NCBI RefSeq assembly: GCF_016545825.1
Contig: NC_052620.1
Coordinates: 5,146,001 to 5,210,000 of the forward strand
From: Eucalyptus grandis
Lineage: Eukaryota > Streptophyta > Magnoliopsida > Myrtales > Myrtaceae
Length of the DNA stretch: 64,000 bases
Reading direction: 5' to 3'
Part shown: positions 23,455 to 34,952 of the stretch, piece after piece
How positions within the stretch are numbered: the first letter of the stretch is position 1
How the letters are laid out: every line of letters begins with the position of its first letter
Notes under the pieces: generated by a model
What the model saw: the letters and a program-made list of their open reading frames with translations, nothing else
Databases searched by the model: none
Told to the model about the DNA's origin: nothing
Program-made: the position numbers and the translations under genes

Positions 23455-23841
23455 GAGCTTATAATTAATCTATATAAAAACCATTAATCATACATTTGTT
23501 AATATCATTCATTATTTTAATTTGACAAATTCAATTACATTTCATTGTAATAATCCATAAAACATGAAGGAAAAAACAAGTAATTCACATTCCCCTATTA
23601 AACTTAAAATTCAACAATAAGCAAAAAAATCAACATTCCATCAAGTAATATAACAAAAAGTCATTCATCCACATTATCTACTTCTTCTAAAAATAAAAAA
23701 AATAAAAAAACAAACAAACAAAACAAACAAACAAACAAACAAACAAACTTCATCTCCGGCTCATCAAGTGAAAGATTTGCAACTTCAAGCACCCCATTAT
23801 CTTCAAACGAGTCAAATGCATCTCCACCAATATCCCACATC

Positions 23842-24168
23842 TTAGTCTCTCCTTCTACGTATTGTAGGTTTTTTCCTTAATAGAATATGAAGATTGTTAT
23901 GAATAAAAACCAAATCTTTTGCACGTTTTGGGGTTATCTTATTTCTTATCACCGAGTGCACAAATGAGTAAGTACTCCAATTTCTCTCAGCACATAATGA
24001 AGAAGAAGGTTGTACAAGAAGCTTTAAGGATATGCTTTGAAGCATCGGTGCACATGCACCATGATTAACCCACAAAGCCTTATGATTAATAGAATATCGA
24101 TTTTGAATGAAATCAAAATCTCTAAAATCTCCATTTTTACTCGCAAAATCTACATACTCCAAATTCAC
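23842..24168 (-). pseudogene. hAT transposase C-terminal fragment (dimerisation region)
   Basis: Text such as LLVQPSSSLCAERNWSTYSF and ITPKRAKDLVFIHNNL is the conserved end of plant hAT/DUF659 transposases, which dimerise through this region. It is in a different frame from the upstream part. The roughly 200 residues that should separate the two, containing most of the RNase H-like catalytic fold, are missing. Confidence 0.85.
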
Positions 24169-25129
24169 CTTGTTGCGCTACACAAAACAACTTCAAGTTA
24201 ACAAACTCATTGTATATTGTTAATCTCATAGAATCATTCATGATGAAATGCTTGATTTGCATAACTTCCTTAGCAATATCTGAAATCCAACTACATTCCT
24301 CATAAACTATTTTATTGCTCTCCATATTTTTTGCGGCATAAATGTTCTTTAAAGCTAGATTAAGGGTGTGCACCACACAAGACGTCCACATAATGGATGG
24401 AAATTCTTGCTTAATGATTTGTCCCGTGCCCTTACAATTTGAAGTATTATCCGTAATTACTTGGACCACATTCTCATGTCCAATTTCATTGATAACTCCT
24501 TTCAGCAAGTTAAAAATTAAATGCATATCTTTTGTTTTTCCCGAACAATCAACCGATTTTATAAACATTGGTTCTCCATCCGATACCACCATGAAATTAA
24601 TAAGCGGTCTTCTTTGTGAGTCGCTCCATCCATCACTCACAATACTTACACCATTCTCCTTCCACATGATTTTGATAAGTGCATACAACCTATCAATATT
24701 TGCCTTCTCTTTTTGCAGCAAAGCAGTCCTCAACAAATTATATTTTGGTGGTATATAACTTGCAATATTATGATTAACGGCATAAGTGAAAGCGGATTGA
24801 AAATAATAATTCCTTGCTAGATTAAACGGCAAGCCTGCCGAATAAAATATCCTAGCAATCTCACAATCTAAACATTTCCATTGAGTCATATTGAATGCAT
24901 CTTCAAGTGATTTTCCACTCCCACTTCCACCTTTCATTTTTTTGGAGTTAAATGATAAATTCATTCCGTCACCACCACTACCACTAAGTGAATAACTAGC
25001 AAGAGGCAAATGTACATTTCTAAGTGCAACATTCATTAATTTAGTATTGACCTCTTCCTTTAATCTTTCCATCTCCAAAAGATCTTCTTCTTTTTTCAAC
25101 TTTTGTGCACTTTCTAATTCATTTTCCAC
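24137..25129 (-). pseudogene. hAT transposase central part with DUF659
   Basis: The 330-residue frame starts in the coiled linker after the BED finger (KKEEDLLEMERLKEEVNTK). It then runs through the DUF659 hallmark (GVSIVSDGWSDSQRRPLINF, KSVDCSGKTKDMHLIFNLL, VQVITDNTSNCKGTGQ, SCVVHTLNLALKNI). These are conserved around the first catalytic aspartates of hAT transposases. The frame ends where an internal deletion joins it, out of frame, to the C-terminal fragment near 24170. Confidence 0.9.
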
Positions 25130-25146
25130 TTATCATTATCAAATGG

Positions 25147-26049
25147 TGATATAGCTAGTATAAGTACCTAGAGGGGGGTGAATAGGTATATAAAGGATTT
25201 TCTCGATAATTGCACAATACTAGACAGTTGATAGATTTGAGACAAACGATAATCAAAGTAAGGCGAGAGAAGAGAAAATTGAACACGCGGTTTATAGTGG
25301 TTCGGCTTATGTCAAGCCTACGTCCACTCTTCGCACCGACAGCCTATTGGCTGGATTCCACTATGAACAAAGAGATGTTACGGTGTTGTTCTCCCTTGCT
25401 TTCTCGGTGTAGATGATCTACCACACTCGCTCAAGGTATCACTAAGTATAGACATTCTTTGTGTGTACAATTTTGCTCAAAATGTATCGACTGATAATCA
25501 AGGTACTTCAGACTCTGGAATTTCTCTATCTATCATGCACTAAAGCAACTAGAATGTCTTCCTTTTATACTCCTTTATGCCATCATATCCGTTGGCACTT
25601 ACTAAAGGAATTCCTCCAATCTACCCGTTGGACGGAATCAATCAAGAAGATCATTCGAGCTATTAAAGGAACCTGACGATAGCCCATCAATCCTGTTCGC
25701 CCATACAATCAGGATCTTGGTTTCCAAGAATAGAACATTCCAAGAATATTTCATCAACCATCGGATCTTCAAACGATCTTGATTACGAATAAAAGAATCC
25801 GTTATATTTATCCAGCCAAGAGATCTTCTCCAGAGGATAAGACCAAATCCTCAACCAAATACTTTGGCTCTAGATTGCCTTCGTCACTGGATTAGAAAAA
25901 CTGTCAATGAGAATAGTCTTGAGTCTTGAGTCTTGAGTCTAGTGATCTGAAAGTCTTCAGACTCTAAATAGAAGGTATGTACTTATCCAGACTAGACTGA
26001 TAGAAACATTTTGTCAGCTTCAAAATATTCTGGAAAGATTTCTCCAACA
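25147..26049 (-). repeat. 3' LTR of the Sirevirus-like element
   Basis: Plus-strand ends tgatatag...tccaaca. It contains a tagtggttcgg...cctacgtcc segment common in plant copia LTRs and a tandem gtcttgagtcttgagtct near 25915. Confidence 0.93.
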
Positions 26050-26063
26050 ATCTCCCCCTTTTT
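26050..26063 (-). promoter_or_regulatory. Polypurine tract beside the 3' LTR
   Basis: In element sense it reads aaaaagggggagat directly before TGTTGGAG. A second copy of the same signal (gacaaaaaggggagaa) lies at 26341-26359. Repeated polypurine tracts are a known Sirevirus trait. Confidence 0.75.
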
Positions 26064-26515
26064 GATGGTGACAAAACTTTCCTGTAGATTTGAACAACTT
26101 TGACCTGCAAAACATTACTCAAGCAATATGGCTATCTCATAAAATAAATCAACCAGACTCTGCACCCACAGAAAATTGGTTAGTTTTTCATGAGTAAGAC
26201 CATATAACAACACTTGATATAAATGCAAACAGTCAAACATCAAAATCCACACAAGTCAGTCAAATTCAAGTTCACACCCAAGTCATACTCAAATATTCAA
26301 ACACGTCAAAGCTTTAAAGATTTTAAAAGTTCAATTGCAATTCTCCCCTTTTTGTCATCATTAAAAAGGTGAGAAAAAGTCAAGTCTTCTTGGGAACGCG
26401 CACAACTGGAAATCTCCCATCGATTGGACGATGCCTTCCGGCCTCTTCAAGTCTTCCCGTAGATGAGCCACCTCTTCTCCTTTGGCATTGGCTTGAATTT
26501 GAAGAGCGAGGGCTT

Positions 26516-27397
26516 TCATTTGATCTGCGGGGTAACAGAAGATGCTTGTCCAACATTCTTCATGACTTGAAGTTCACATTCCAGAGCATAGATTTGACCA
26601 TGCATTTCCAGAAGAACATCAAGGATACGACGAAAATCTGCTGTATTGTCCGTTTGTGTGCTTGCATTTGCTTTTTCGGATGGAGTGAAGGCAGACGATG
26701 GAACTTCAATGTAATCGAGCAAATTTGGTGTTGACGTATCATGTCCTTCTTCAGGCATTTGAGAAGCCTGAAAGTCTTCTAGATTTGTTGGTGAGTGACT
26801 CACACCTTCACTGTTGACAGCATGTGGTGTAGTCCTTCCTTGCTCACCATCTCCCCCTGTCTCTAAGACCTCAATTGGGGAAGAGTGATGGTCATGCTCT
26901 TCTGCGCCTTGATTCCCTTCCTCTGCAGCTTCATCTGCAGACTTTTCTTTTTCTGCTTCTCCTTCTGCTTCAGCTTCTTTCTCTTCATCTTCTTTTTCTT
27001 TCTCTTGTTGCTCCTCTCGCTTCTCTGTTCTTTGCTTGTCCCTCTTCTTCTCTATGTTCTTTTCTTCTGCTTCTTTTCCTTTCTTCTGATGTTTTGTTGA
27101 TTCAGGTACAGAACGTCTGGTTGTTTTCAATGCAGGGATAGTGAGATCTTCCTCTTCATCTTCATCCTCCAAGATAAGAGCTCTTTTCTTTTTGGATGGA
27201 GCACCCATGGGCTCCTTCCCTTTTTTCTTTGATGCAGAAGATGCTGGAGTCTTCACTTTGAACTTCTCCATTGCCTTACTAAGCTCTTTCAAACGCATTT
27301 TAGTTAGCATTTTCAAACCCACCACCATTTTGTCGCATGGTCGAACACAAAGAGTATGTGGAGGTTCAATGTTCAAGTGTCTGAAGATCTTGGTCAC
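26516..27397 (-). pseudogene. Extra ORF downstream of pol, Lys/Glu-rich coiled coil
   Basis: The 293-residue frame has a basic region with KKKGKEP and SKKKRALILEDEDEEED, then a long Lys/Glu-rich stretch predicted by eye to form a coiled coil, a Ser/Thr-rich part, and a short hydrophobic heptad at the C-terminus (DFRRILDVLLEMHGQIYALE). No transmembrane segment or signal peptide is evident. In Sireviruses this position holds the so-called env-like gene. The upstream parts lie at 27521-27955 and 27952-28173 and probably belonged to one long ORF. Confidence 0.7.
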
Positions 27398-27520
27398 AAG
27401 ACCGAGAATAAGGCAATTGGCCCTTGTCCTTCACCATTGCTCTATACATGTGAAAGAGAATGGTGTGAGGGAGAGAGAAATTTTCCCGAATTGATCGCAT
27501 ACATCAATTTTGCCTCGGAA

Positions 27521-28564
27521 TTAGACACGTCGAGTCTTTGATGTAGACTTTGGCTTGATCTGATTGATCACAATTTTGTGAAGCAAGATGTTGATGGCAT
27601 GCATTCTTGAATAGGTAACTCTTCCTTCTGTACTCCTGTCTTTGACAAGTTCCAGAGTGGTACGAGCGATTGAAACCTTGATTGGTTTATATCGTCCTCT
27701 TTCGACTCCAATTATGTCTGCCAACATGTCCACATCCACCTCATAGACTTGGTCTCGAACACTAAATGATATTCTATTCGCATCCAAAAAGCTAAGATTC
27801 AAATAGAAGTATGCTGTTAATTGCACATAACCGTCTGTGGTATCGGAGCATAATTGCTCAAGTTGAAGCAGATTTAACTTCTCCCTTAAGTTCACATTAA
27901 TGGCATCCAAGAAATCGAAATCAACACTCCTAGGATTTATCACCCCTCGTTTCAACGGTCGAAGAACAGATTCTCCTGTTCCTTCGATTTAAACAAGTCC
28001 TTCCTTTTTCCCTTCACCTTCGCAGCAACTCCCATTAGAGGTTGAAATTCTCTGAACATTTTATCATCATCGTTCCCGTCAGTCGGATTCAATCCCGATA
28101 CACGAGGGTCACTTGGAATATTCACAAGTGCTTCCTCGGCCTTTCCTTTGGGAGCAATTCCCAAATCCTCCATTTGTCACGAAATAGATACTCATTTCCA
28201 TAATTCTTATCTTTAAGGAAATCATCTATATAGTTCAACGGAGTCCCAATGCTCTTCATTGCACAATAGAGCTTGTAAATAAAATAGGGTTTTGGACTCT
28301 TACGAGGTCGTCCTCGATTATTTCTTCCTCCGGTTGATGACTCACATCTTGTGGGGTAGATGATGAAGAGTGACGTGGTGGAGAGTGAATCGGGCTCTGT
28401 TGCTGACTCGGTAAATCTTCCTCTTCTGTGAGATCGAAATGGGTAGGTCCCTCCTTCATTCTCTGTGGTCCCCTGTTTGCGATTCTTGAAGACTTTCTCG
28501 AGGAAGACATCCTTTCTTGTCGTTGAAAGATTCCTTTACTCGCTTTCCCAAGAAAAGATGACAA
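27521..28564 (-). pseudogene. 5' parts of the extra (env-position) ORF
   Basis: Three consecutive minus-strand stretches occur: 28564-28256 (Ser/Arg-rich N-terminus, then acidic), 28173-27952 and 27955-27521. The last contains a globular-looking segment (VDFDFLDAINVNLREKLNLL, FSVRDQVYEVDVDMLADIIG). The domain resembles plant retrotransposon ORFs of unknown role; I cannot name it more precisely. Frame changes separate the pieces. Confidence 0.6.
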
Positions 28565-28990
28565 CTTTCTCGAAGATAAACACGAAGTAGAAACAAGATT
28601 GGGAGGAGAATGCCTTTTAGGGTTTTGAAGTGTAAGTGAGGAAAACTGTATGTATATAACTCAGTTTAAAAAGGAAAAACCAATCGGCACAAAGGAAAAT
28701 GAACAGATGCCTCTTTTAAAATCAATAACTGCCAAATAGAGGTTAATCCCTTTTAAAAAGACAAGATTCAGTTTTTCATGGAAATTATAAACTAATGATC
28801 GTACCTTTTCGAGATTGAATATAATAACAACTTACAGTCTATAGCCATGAATGTCTGAGTCTGAGGGTTGGAGAGTCTCAAGACTTTAACTTCCTCAAGC
28901 TTCAAAATGTTGAGTTTGGAGAGTCTCTAGACTTTAACTTCCTCAAGCTTCAAAATGTTGAGTTTGGAGAGTCTCTAGACTTTAACTTCT

Positions 28991-29383
28991 TCAAGCTTCA
29001 AAATGTTGAGTCCGGAACGGATGAAATCGAATTGATTTTTCTCCAAAGGCTTTGTGAATATATCCGCTAGTTGATTTTTTTGAATCAACAAATTGAATTG
29101 AGATTTCTCCATTTTGAACATGATCTCTAATGAAGTGATGGCGAATCTCTATATGCTTTGCTCTTGAGTGAAGGATTGGATTTTTAGTGAGATTGATTGC
29201 GTTGGTGTTGTCACATCTAATCTCTGTGCATGAGTCTTCAATTCCAAAGTCTTGTAGCTGTTGTTTTATCCACAGAATTTGCGAACAGCAACTTCCAATG
29301 GCTACATACTCTGCTTCTGTTGTTGAAAGAGCCACGGTGCTTTGTTTCCTTGAAAACCAAGACAATGTCCTGCTTCCAAGCAA
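28991..29383 (-). pseudogene. Sirevirus-like RNase H
   Basis: WFSRKQSTVALSTTEAEYVA, LQDFGIEDSCTEIRCDN and AKHIEIRHHFIRDHV are the standard copia RNase H C-terminal motifs. The preceding RNase H half (SDADLAG-type text) is in another frame at 29383-29480. Confidence 0.88.
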
Positions 29384-29518
29384 CTGGCAAGTTCCCGAAG
29401 TGCTCTTTCTATCAACTCTGCAACCGGCCAGATCTGCGTCTGAATATCCCAGAAGATTAAAGTCTCCTTCTTAGGATACCAAAGACCGATGCTTGAAGAT
29501 GAAGCAACGTATTTAATA

Positions 29519-30371
29519 TTATGTTTCGCAGACCGAGATGGGATTCTCTAGGATCGATTGAAACCTAGCACAGATGCAAACACTCAACAAAATGTCAGGT
29601 CTAGAAGCAGTAAGATAAAGAAGTGAACCAATGATGCTCCTATACAGCTTTTGATCAACTTTCTTCCCTTCTTCATCTTTGTCTATCTTCAAAGAACTTG
29701 ACATCGGTATGTCGGTCTTTTTGCACTTTTCCAGTCCAAACCTTTTGACAAGATCATTAGCATATTTTTCTTGATAAATAAAAGTTCCTTCCTTCAATTG
29801 TTTTACTTGAAGACCAAGAAAGAATGTTAACTCTCCCATCATACTCATTTCAAACTCATCCTGCATAGACTTAGAAAATTTCTTGCACAGACTTTCATTA
29901 GAGGATCCAAAAATAATATCATCCACATATATTTGAACAAGTAAGAAACTTTTGTTTTCATTTTTGATAAATAAAGTTGTATCTACTTTACCTTTGACAA
30001 AACCATTATGTATTAAGAACTTACTTAGTTTGTCGTACCAAGCTCGAGGTGCTTGCTTTAAACCATACAAAGCCTTTTTCGGTAAAGACCGAGTCTGGCT
30101 TCTTTGGGTCTTCAAACCCTGGTGGTTGTTCCACATAAACTTCCTCATGGATAAATCCATTTAGGAAGGTGCTTTTGACGTCCATTTGGAATAACCTGAA
30201 ATTTTTATAACAAGCAAACGCAAGTAATAGTCTAATAGCTTCTAACCTTGCTACTGGTGCGTAAGTCTCATCATAGTCTATTCCTTCTTCTTGCGTATAT
30301 CCCTTGGCCACGAGTCTTGCTTTGTTTCGTACGACTCTTCCTTTCTCATTCATCTTGTTCCGAACACCCAT
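29519..30371 (-). pseudogene. Sirevirus-like reverse transcriptase
   Basis: The N-terminal RT block ([44 protein letters not shown]) occupies 30371-30021. The catalytic YVDD is at 29918-29929 in the frame 30160-29519, followed by LGLQVKQ and the Y-RSIIGSLLYLTASRPDI motif. The two halves are separated by a frameshift near 30060-30090. Confidence 0.9.
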
Positions 30372-30700
30372 TTAGCTCCAATAACGGTTTTACCTTTTGG
30401 TTTGGATGTCAATTCCTAGACATCATTAATGTTGAACTATCGAGCTCTTCTTGCATAGCTTCAATCCAGCTTTCATCGATAAAGCTTCTTCTATGCTCTT
30501 TGGTTCAATTTGAAACGAGAGCCACAAAGCACTAGACTCTTCTCGCCTTTTGGATGCGGTGCAAATTCCTTCATTAATTTTGCCGATAATGAGATCTTTA
30601 GGATGACCGGACTTATGCTTCCGGTTACTTGTTGATTTGTCTAGTTGATGGTCTCTTTCTTTATTTGAATCTTCACGAACAGACTTGATCTTTGGTCTTT

Positions 30701-31685
30701 TCAGTCCGAGATGCTTCTTGAGTTGTAAGCTTTGGAGGGTGGAGCAGGTTCAGACTCTTCATGATGAGTCTGACTGGATTCATCTTGCGTTGAGTCTTGA
30801 AATTTGACATTCATTGACTCCTCCATAGACTGGCTCTTCTTGTTATAGACTCTGTAGGCTTTGCTTGATGTAGAATATCCAAGGAAGATGCCTTCATCCG
30901 ATCTTTCTTCAAACTTACCAACTCGATCTTTTGCATTTTTCAATATAAAGCATTTGCAACCGAATACATGAAAGTATGACACAATAGGCTTCTTATCTTT
31001 GAATAACTCATAAGGGGTTTTCTCTAGAATAGGTCTTAAGAAGACTATTGATGATATGGCATGCTATTGAAACAGCTTCAGCCCAAAATCGTGAAGAAAT
31101 CTTACTTTCAATTAAAAGGGTTCTAGCCATTTCTTGAAGAGATCTATTCTTTCTTTCCACAACTCCATTTTGCTGAGGAGTATATGGAGAGGAGAACACA
31201 TGCTTAAAACCAGATTCATCACAAAATTTTGTAAAATCTTGATTTTCAAATTCACCTCCATGATCTTTTTTATACTTGAGATAACACATCCTTTTTCATT
31301 TTGAACCTTTTTAGCAAATTTTTCAAAATACGAGAAGGTTTCGGACTTACTTGCAAGGAAATATACCCAAGTAAAACGGGAGTAATCGTCCACAATTACT
31401 AGGCAATATTTTTTACCTCCAATACTCTGGGTTCTGGTTGGTCCGAAGATATCCATATGCAGCAACTGTAGTACATGATTAGTAGAGACATGATTTATTG
31501 GCTTAAATGAATTTCTTACCTACTTTCCCCAGAATACATGGAGTGCATGGATCGGTCTTTTGGTATGGTAATTTGGGTAGACCTCGAACAAGTTGCTTTG
31601 ATGAGATTTTGGCTAATTGCTTCATGTTGACATGACCAAGCTTTCGTGCCATAAGCTTGCTTCGTCTTGAATTGAGATTAGACAT
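30701..31685 (-). pseudogene. Sirevirus-like integrase
   Basis: The pre-integrase zinc-binding part (LGHVNMKQLAKISSKQLVRG...CTPCILGK) is at 31685-31503. The catalytic core starts in 31465-31112 (HMDIFGPTRTQSIGGKKY, IVDDYSRFTWVYFL) and continues in another frame at 31289-31008 (TPQQNGVVERKNRSLQEMAR, containing the third catalytic residue E). The C-terminal segment (FHVFGCKCFILKNAKDRVGKF) is at 30982-30701. Confidence 0.88.
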
Positions 31686-32234
31686 TGCGATTCATTTGGT
31701 TTCACATCCGGAAGATAGATATTTCCATGTCTTCGACCCATGAAAGCGAGTAGAGTCTTTATTGATTCCGAACATATTCCTTCTTGAAAGAAGATCTTAA
31801 AACCAGTATCACACAATTGACTAATGCTAAGAAGATTGTAATTGAGTCCTTCTACTAAGGAAACATTACTTATTATGAGATTTCCAATTTTCACAGTTCC
31901 AAATCCCATAATACTTCCTTTGTTGTTTCCTCCAAATGACACTTTTCCACCATTTACTTGAGCAAGCTTTATAAAACAGTTTGAGTCTCTGTCATGTGTC
32001 TTGAGCATCCTTTGTCAAGATACCACTTTACCTTTTTCTTGACGGAGACCTGCATTTAAAATAAAGTCTCAAGCTTTCTTTGGTACCCAAACTTTCTTGG
32101 GTCCTTTGGTGTTAGTAAGATAAGTAGTATTAGTCCATACTTTTTAACGGGTTTCCAAACCATAGGACACTCTTTTTCAAAGTGATCCGGATTGTTGCAC
32201 TTTGAACATCGAGAGCATTTCGACCTACGAGACT

Positions 32235-33386
32235 TTACAAAAACTTTCTTGAAATGATTTTTGTAAGCCTCTCTCGGGGTCTTTTCTTAATTCTTTCTTT
32301 TACTTTAGGAAAATCAATAAAGGGAATTATTTCTGCTGTCATACCTAGACCGGACTTATTGAAGTAAGGTCTTTGAGCTGAAAGAATTTTTTCAAGTTTT
32401 TCGGACCCTATTGAAAATTTCTTTGAAATATTTGATAAGTCAGTTTTTAAAAGAGCATTTTCTTTCAAAAGATTATCTTCATTTTCTTTAAGAGTGGAAA
32501 CAGTCAAGTCTAGACTTTTAACTCTTTCTTCTAAAACGTTTTCCTTTTGTTTTAGAGCTGAGTTTTCCTTCTTAAGTTTGGAAATTCTTTTGAGAGAAGT
32601 CTTAAGACTAAAACACAGTTCATCAATGTATTTAGAAACTTTGACAGGAATTTTAAAATTACTTGCCTCAAATTCACTGTCGAGTCGATCCAGAGTCCGA
32701 GTCCGATTGTGCCATCGGACATAGGTTGGCATATTCATTATCACTTTCTTCACACTCGTATCACTCCAGGTTTCGGCTTTGAGAGCTTTTCGAAATTTTT
32801 CAGCTTTTCCTCTCTTCTTCTTGAGAAGAGGACAGTTGGGTCTGATGTGTCCCTTTTTCTTACATTCAAAGCAAACTACGTCTTTGTTTGGTTCCTCATC
32901 ATCACGAGACTTGGTCTGCTGTCTTTGAAAGCTTTGTTTCTTTGAGTTGAACCTTCTTCCTTTTCTATTCAGTTTTCTGAATCTTCTTATCATGAGAGCA
33001 AGCTCCTCATCGTCCATATCATCTTCAGAATCTGTATCATCAGAATCATCATTTGATTTTAATGCAATAGATTTCTTACCTTTTGGATCTTCATCTTCAT
33101 TAATCCGTTCCACTTCATAAGACTGAAGAGTTCCAATCAGCTTGTCGACAAATAGTGGCATAATTCTTTGCGTCTCTCTTATTGAAGTCTTTATGTGATT
33201 CCAATCCTTGGAGAGTCCATGCAGTAGCTTGTTTACCTTCATGGGATTAGAAATTGTTTGTCCTTGATTCTCAAGACCATTGACAATATCTGTAAAATGG
33301 CTAAACATGTCAGTTATAGATTCTCCTGGTTTCATTTTGAAGGCTTCATATTGACCGAGGAGAATGTTAATTCTGGTTTCCTTCAC
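32235..33386 (-). pseudogene. Sirevirus-like gag with zinc knuckle and coiled-coil tail
   Basis: The 383-residue frame has the copia gag domain (UBN2-type: QYEAFKMKPGESITDMF, LLHGLSKDWNHIKTSI), an acidic linker, one CCHC knuckle (CFECKKKGHIRPNC) at about residues 170-183, then a leucine-heptad region of roughly 80 residues (SALKQKENVLEERVKSL, LTVSTLKENEDNLLKEN). The long tail after the knuckle is typical of Sirevirus gag. The N-terminal gag part is in another frame upstream of about 33388. Confidence 0.88.
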
Positions 33387-33807
33387 TCGTCTGTTCCTTC
33401 ATAGGTGATATGCAATCTGTCCCAAACTTCTTTTGCTGTAACACAAGAAGATATTCTGTTATATTCAGTTGGTGACAAAGAACAATATAAAGAGTAAATT
33501 GCTTTTGCATCGAGTGCTTGTCCCTTGATTATCTCTTCCTAAGTCATTCCGCTAGTCTCAACAGTTTCTTTCCCTCTTTCAGAGACTGATGCAGCTGTAG
33601 GAGTAATTCCTTTTTCTACAACGTCCCATTCCGGAGGATCCTTTGATCGTAGGAAAGCTTTCATCTTGTTCTTCTAGATGTTGTAATCCTTTCCATCAAA
33701 GTAGGGTGGTCTGGTATTGCTTTGCCCTTCCATCAGCCCTGGTGCTAGCATACTAGCCATGGATCTTTTACTCGAAGTAAAACACTTCAAATAAAGTGAG
33801 TACACGA

Positions 33808-33820
33808 GCTCGATACCAAT
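33808..33820 (-). promoter_or_regulatory. Primer binding site next to the 5' LTR
   Basis: In element sense the LTR end ...CTATATCA is followed by aTTGGTATCGAGC, one deletion away from the usual plant copia site TGGTATCAGAGC that pairs with initiator tRNA-Met. Confidence 0.7.
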
Positions 33821-34729
33821 TGATATAGCTAGTATAAGTACCTAGAGGGGGTGAATAGGTATATAAAGGATTTTTCTCGATAATTGCACAATACTAGACA
33901 TTTGATAGATTTGAGACAAACGATAATCAAAGTAAGGCGAGAGAAGAGAAAATTGAACACGCGGTTTATAGTGGTTCGGCTTATGTCAAGCCTACGTCCA
34001 CTCTTCTGCACTGACAGCCTATTGGCTGGATTCCACTATGAACAAAGAGATGTTACAGTGTTGTTCTCCCTTGCTTTCTCGGTGTAGATGATCTACCACA
34101 CTCGCTCAAGGTATCACTAAGTATAGACACTCTTTGTGTGTACAATTTTGCTCAAAATGTATCGACTGATAATCAAGGTACTTCAGACTCTGGAATTTCT
34201 CTATCTATCATGCACTAAAGCAACTAGAATGTCTTCCTTTTATACTCCTTTATGCCATCATATCCGTTGGCACTTACCAAAGGAATTCCTCCAATCTACC
34301 CGTTGGACGGAATCAATCAAGAAGATCATTCGAGCTATTAAAGGAACTTGATGATAGCCCATCAATCATGTTCGCCCATACAATCAGGATCTTGGTTTCC
34401 AAGAATAGAACATTCCAAGAATATTTCGTCGACCATCGGATCTTCAAACGATCTTGATTACGAATAAAAGAATCCGTTATATTTATCTAGCCAAGAGATC
34501 CTCTCCAGAGGATAAGACCAAATCCTCAACCAAATACTTTGGCTCTGGATTACCTTCGTCACTGGATTAGAAAAACTATAAATGAGAATAGTCTTGAGTC
34601 TTGAGTCTTGAGTCTTGAGTCCGGTGATGAAAGTCTTCGGACTCTAAACGTAAGGTATGTACTTATCCAGACTAGACTGATAGAAATGTTTTGTCAGCTT
34701 CAAAATATTCTGGAAAGATTTCTCCAACA
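33821..34729 (-). repeat. 5' LTR of the Sirevirus-like element
   Basis: 909 bp, co-linear with 25147-26049. An extra gtcttga unit near 34600-34620 accounts for part of the length difference. Confidence 0.93.
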
Positions 34730-34734
34730 AAGGG

Positions 34735-34952
34735 CCCCTCACTCTCGTGTATGAACTCTTAAAATATTTTTGACAAAAGTTGCATCTCCAAGATAAATTT
34801 CCCCTTGCATCAGTATGATTAACTAACTTAGTATCATACCTCCGTAATTGTTGTTTTACAACTTTATTGCGAGAAGTAGGTGGTTGTGTGCTTGAAGTAC
34901 TACTAGCCATATTTGAACTTGAAGACATTCTGCAAAATAAATAAATAAACAT
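34735..34952 (-). pseudogene. hAT transposase N-terminus with BED zinc finger
   Basis: The Ser-rich N-terminus (MSSSSNMASSTSSTQ) is followed by the start of a BED finger (LSWRCNFCQKYFKSSYTRVRG). The retrotransposon junction comes right after it, so the second zinc-binding half of the finger is absent here and is not found at the other junction. About 50 residues of linker are therefore missing. Confidence 0.85.

Larger units (their letters stand above)
25147..34729 (-). mobile_element. Sirevirus-like Ty1/copia retrotransposon with extra ORFs after pol
   Basis: LTRs at 25147-26049 (903 bp) and 33821-34729 (909 bp) flank a 7.8-kb interior on the minus strand: gag with a long coiled-coil tail, then IN, RT, RNase H, then about 2 kb of additional ORFs before the 3' LTR. 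That arrangement, plus a repeated purine tract near the 3' LTR, is typical of the SIRE/Maximus lineage. Target sites are AATGG and AAGGG (one mismatch). The LTRs differ at about 30-35 sites by eye (near 4%), so this element is younger than the copia at 8428-13918. Frameshifts near 33390 and throughout pol make it inactive. Confidence 0.92.

Noticed and set aside
26875..27141. Leu/Phe-rich plus-strand frames that look like membrane proteins
   Set aside because: They are antisense shadows of the Lys/Glu-rich coiled coil on the minus strand.
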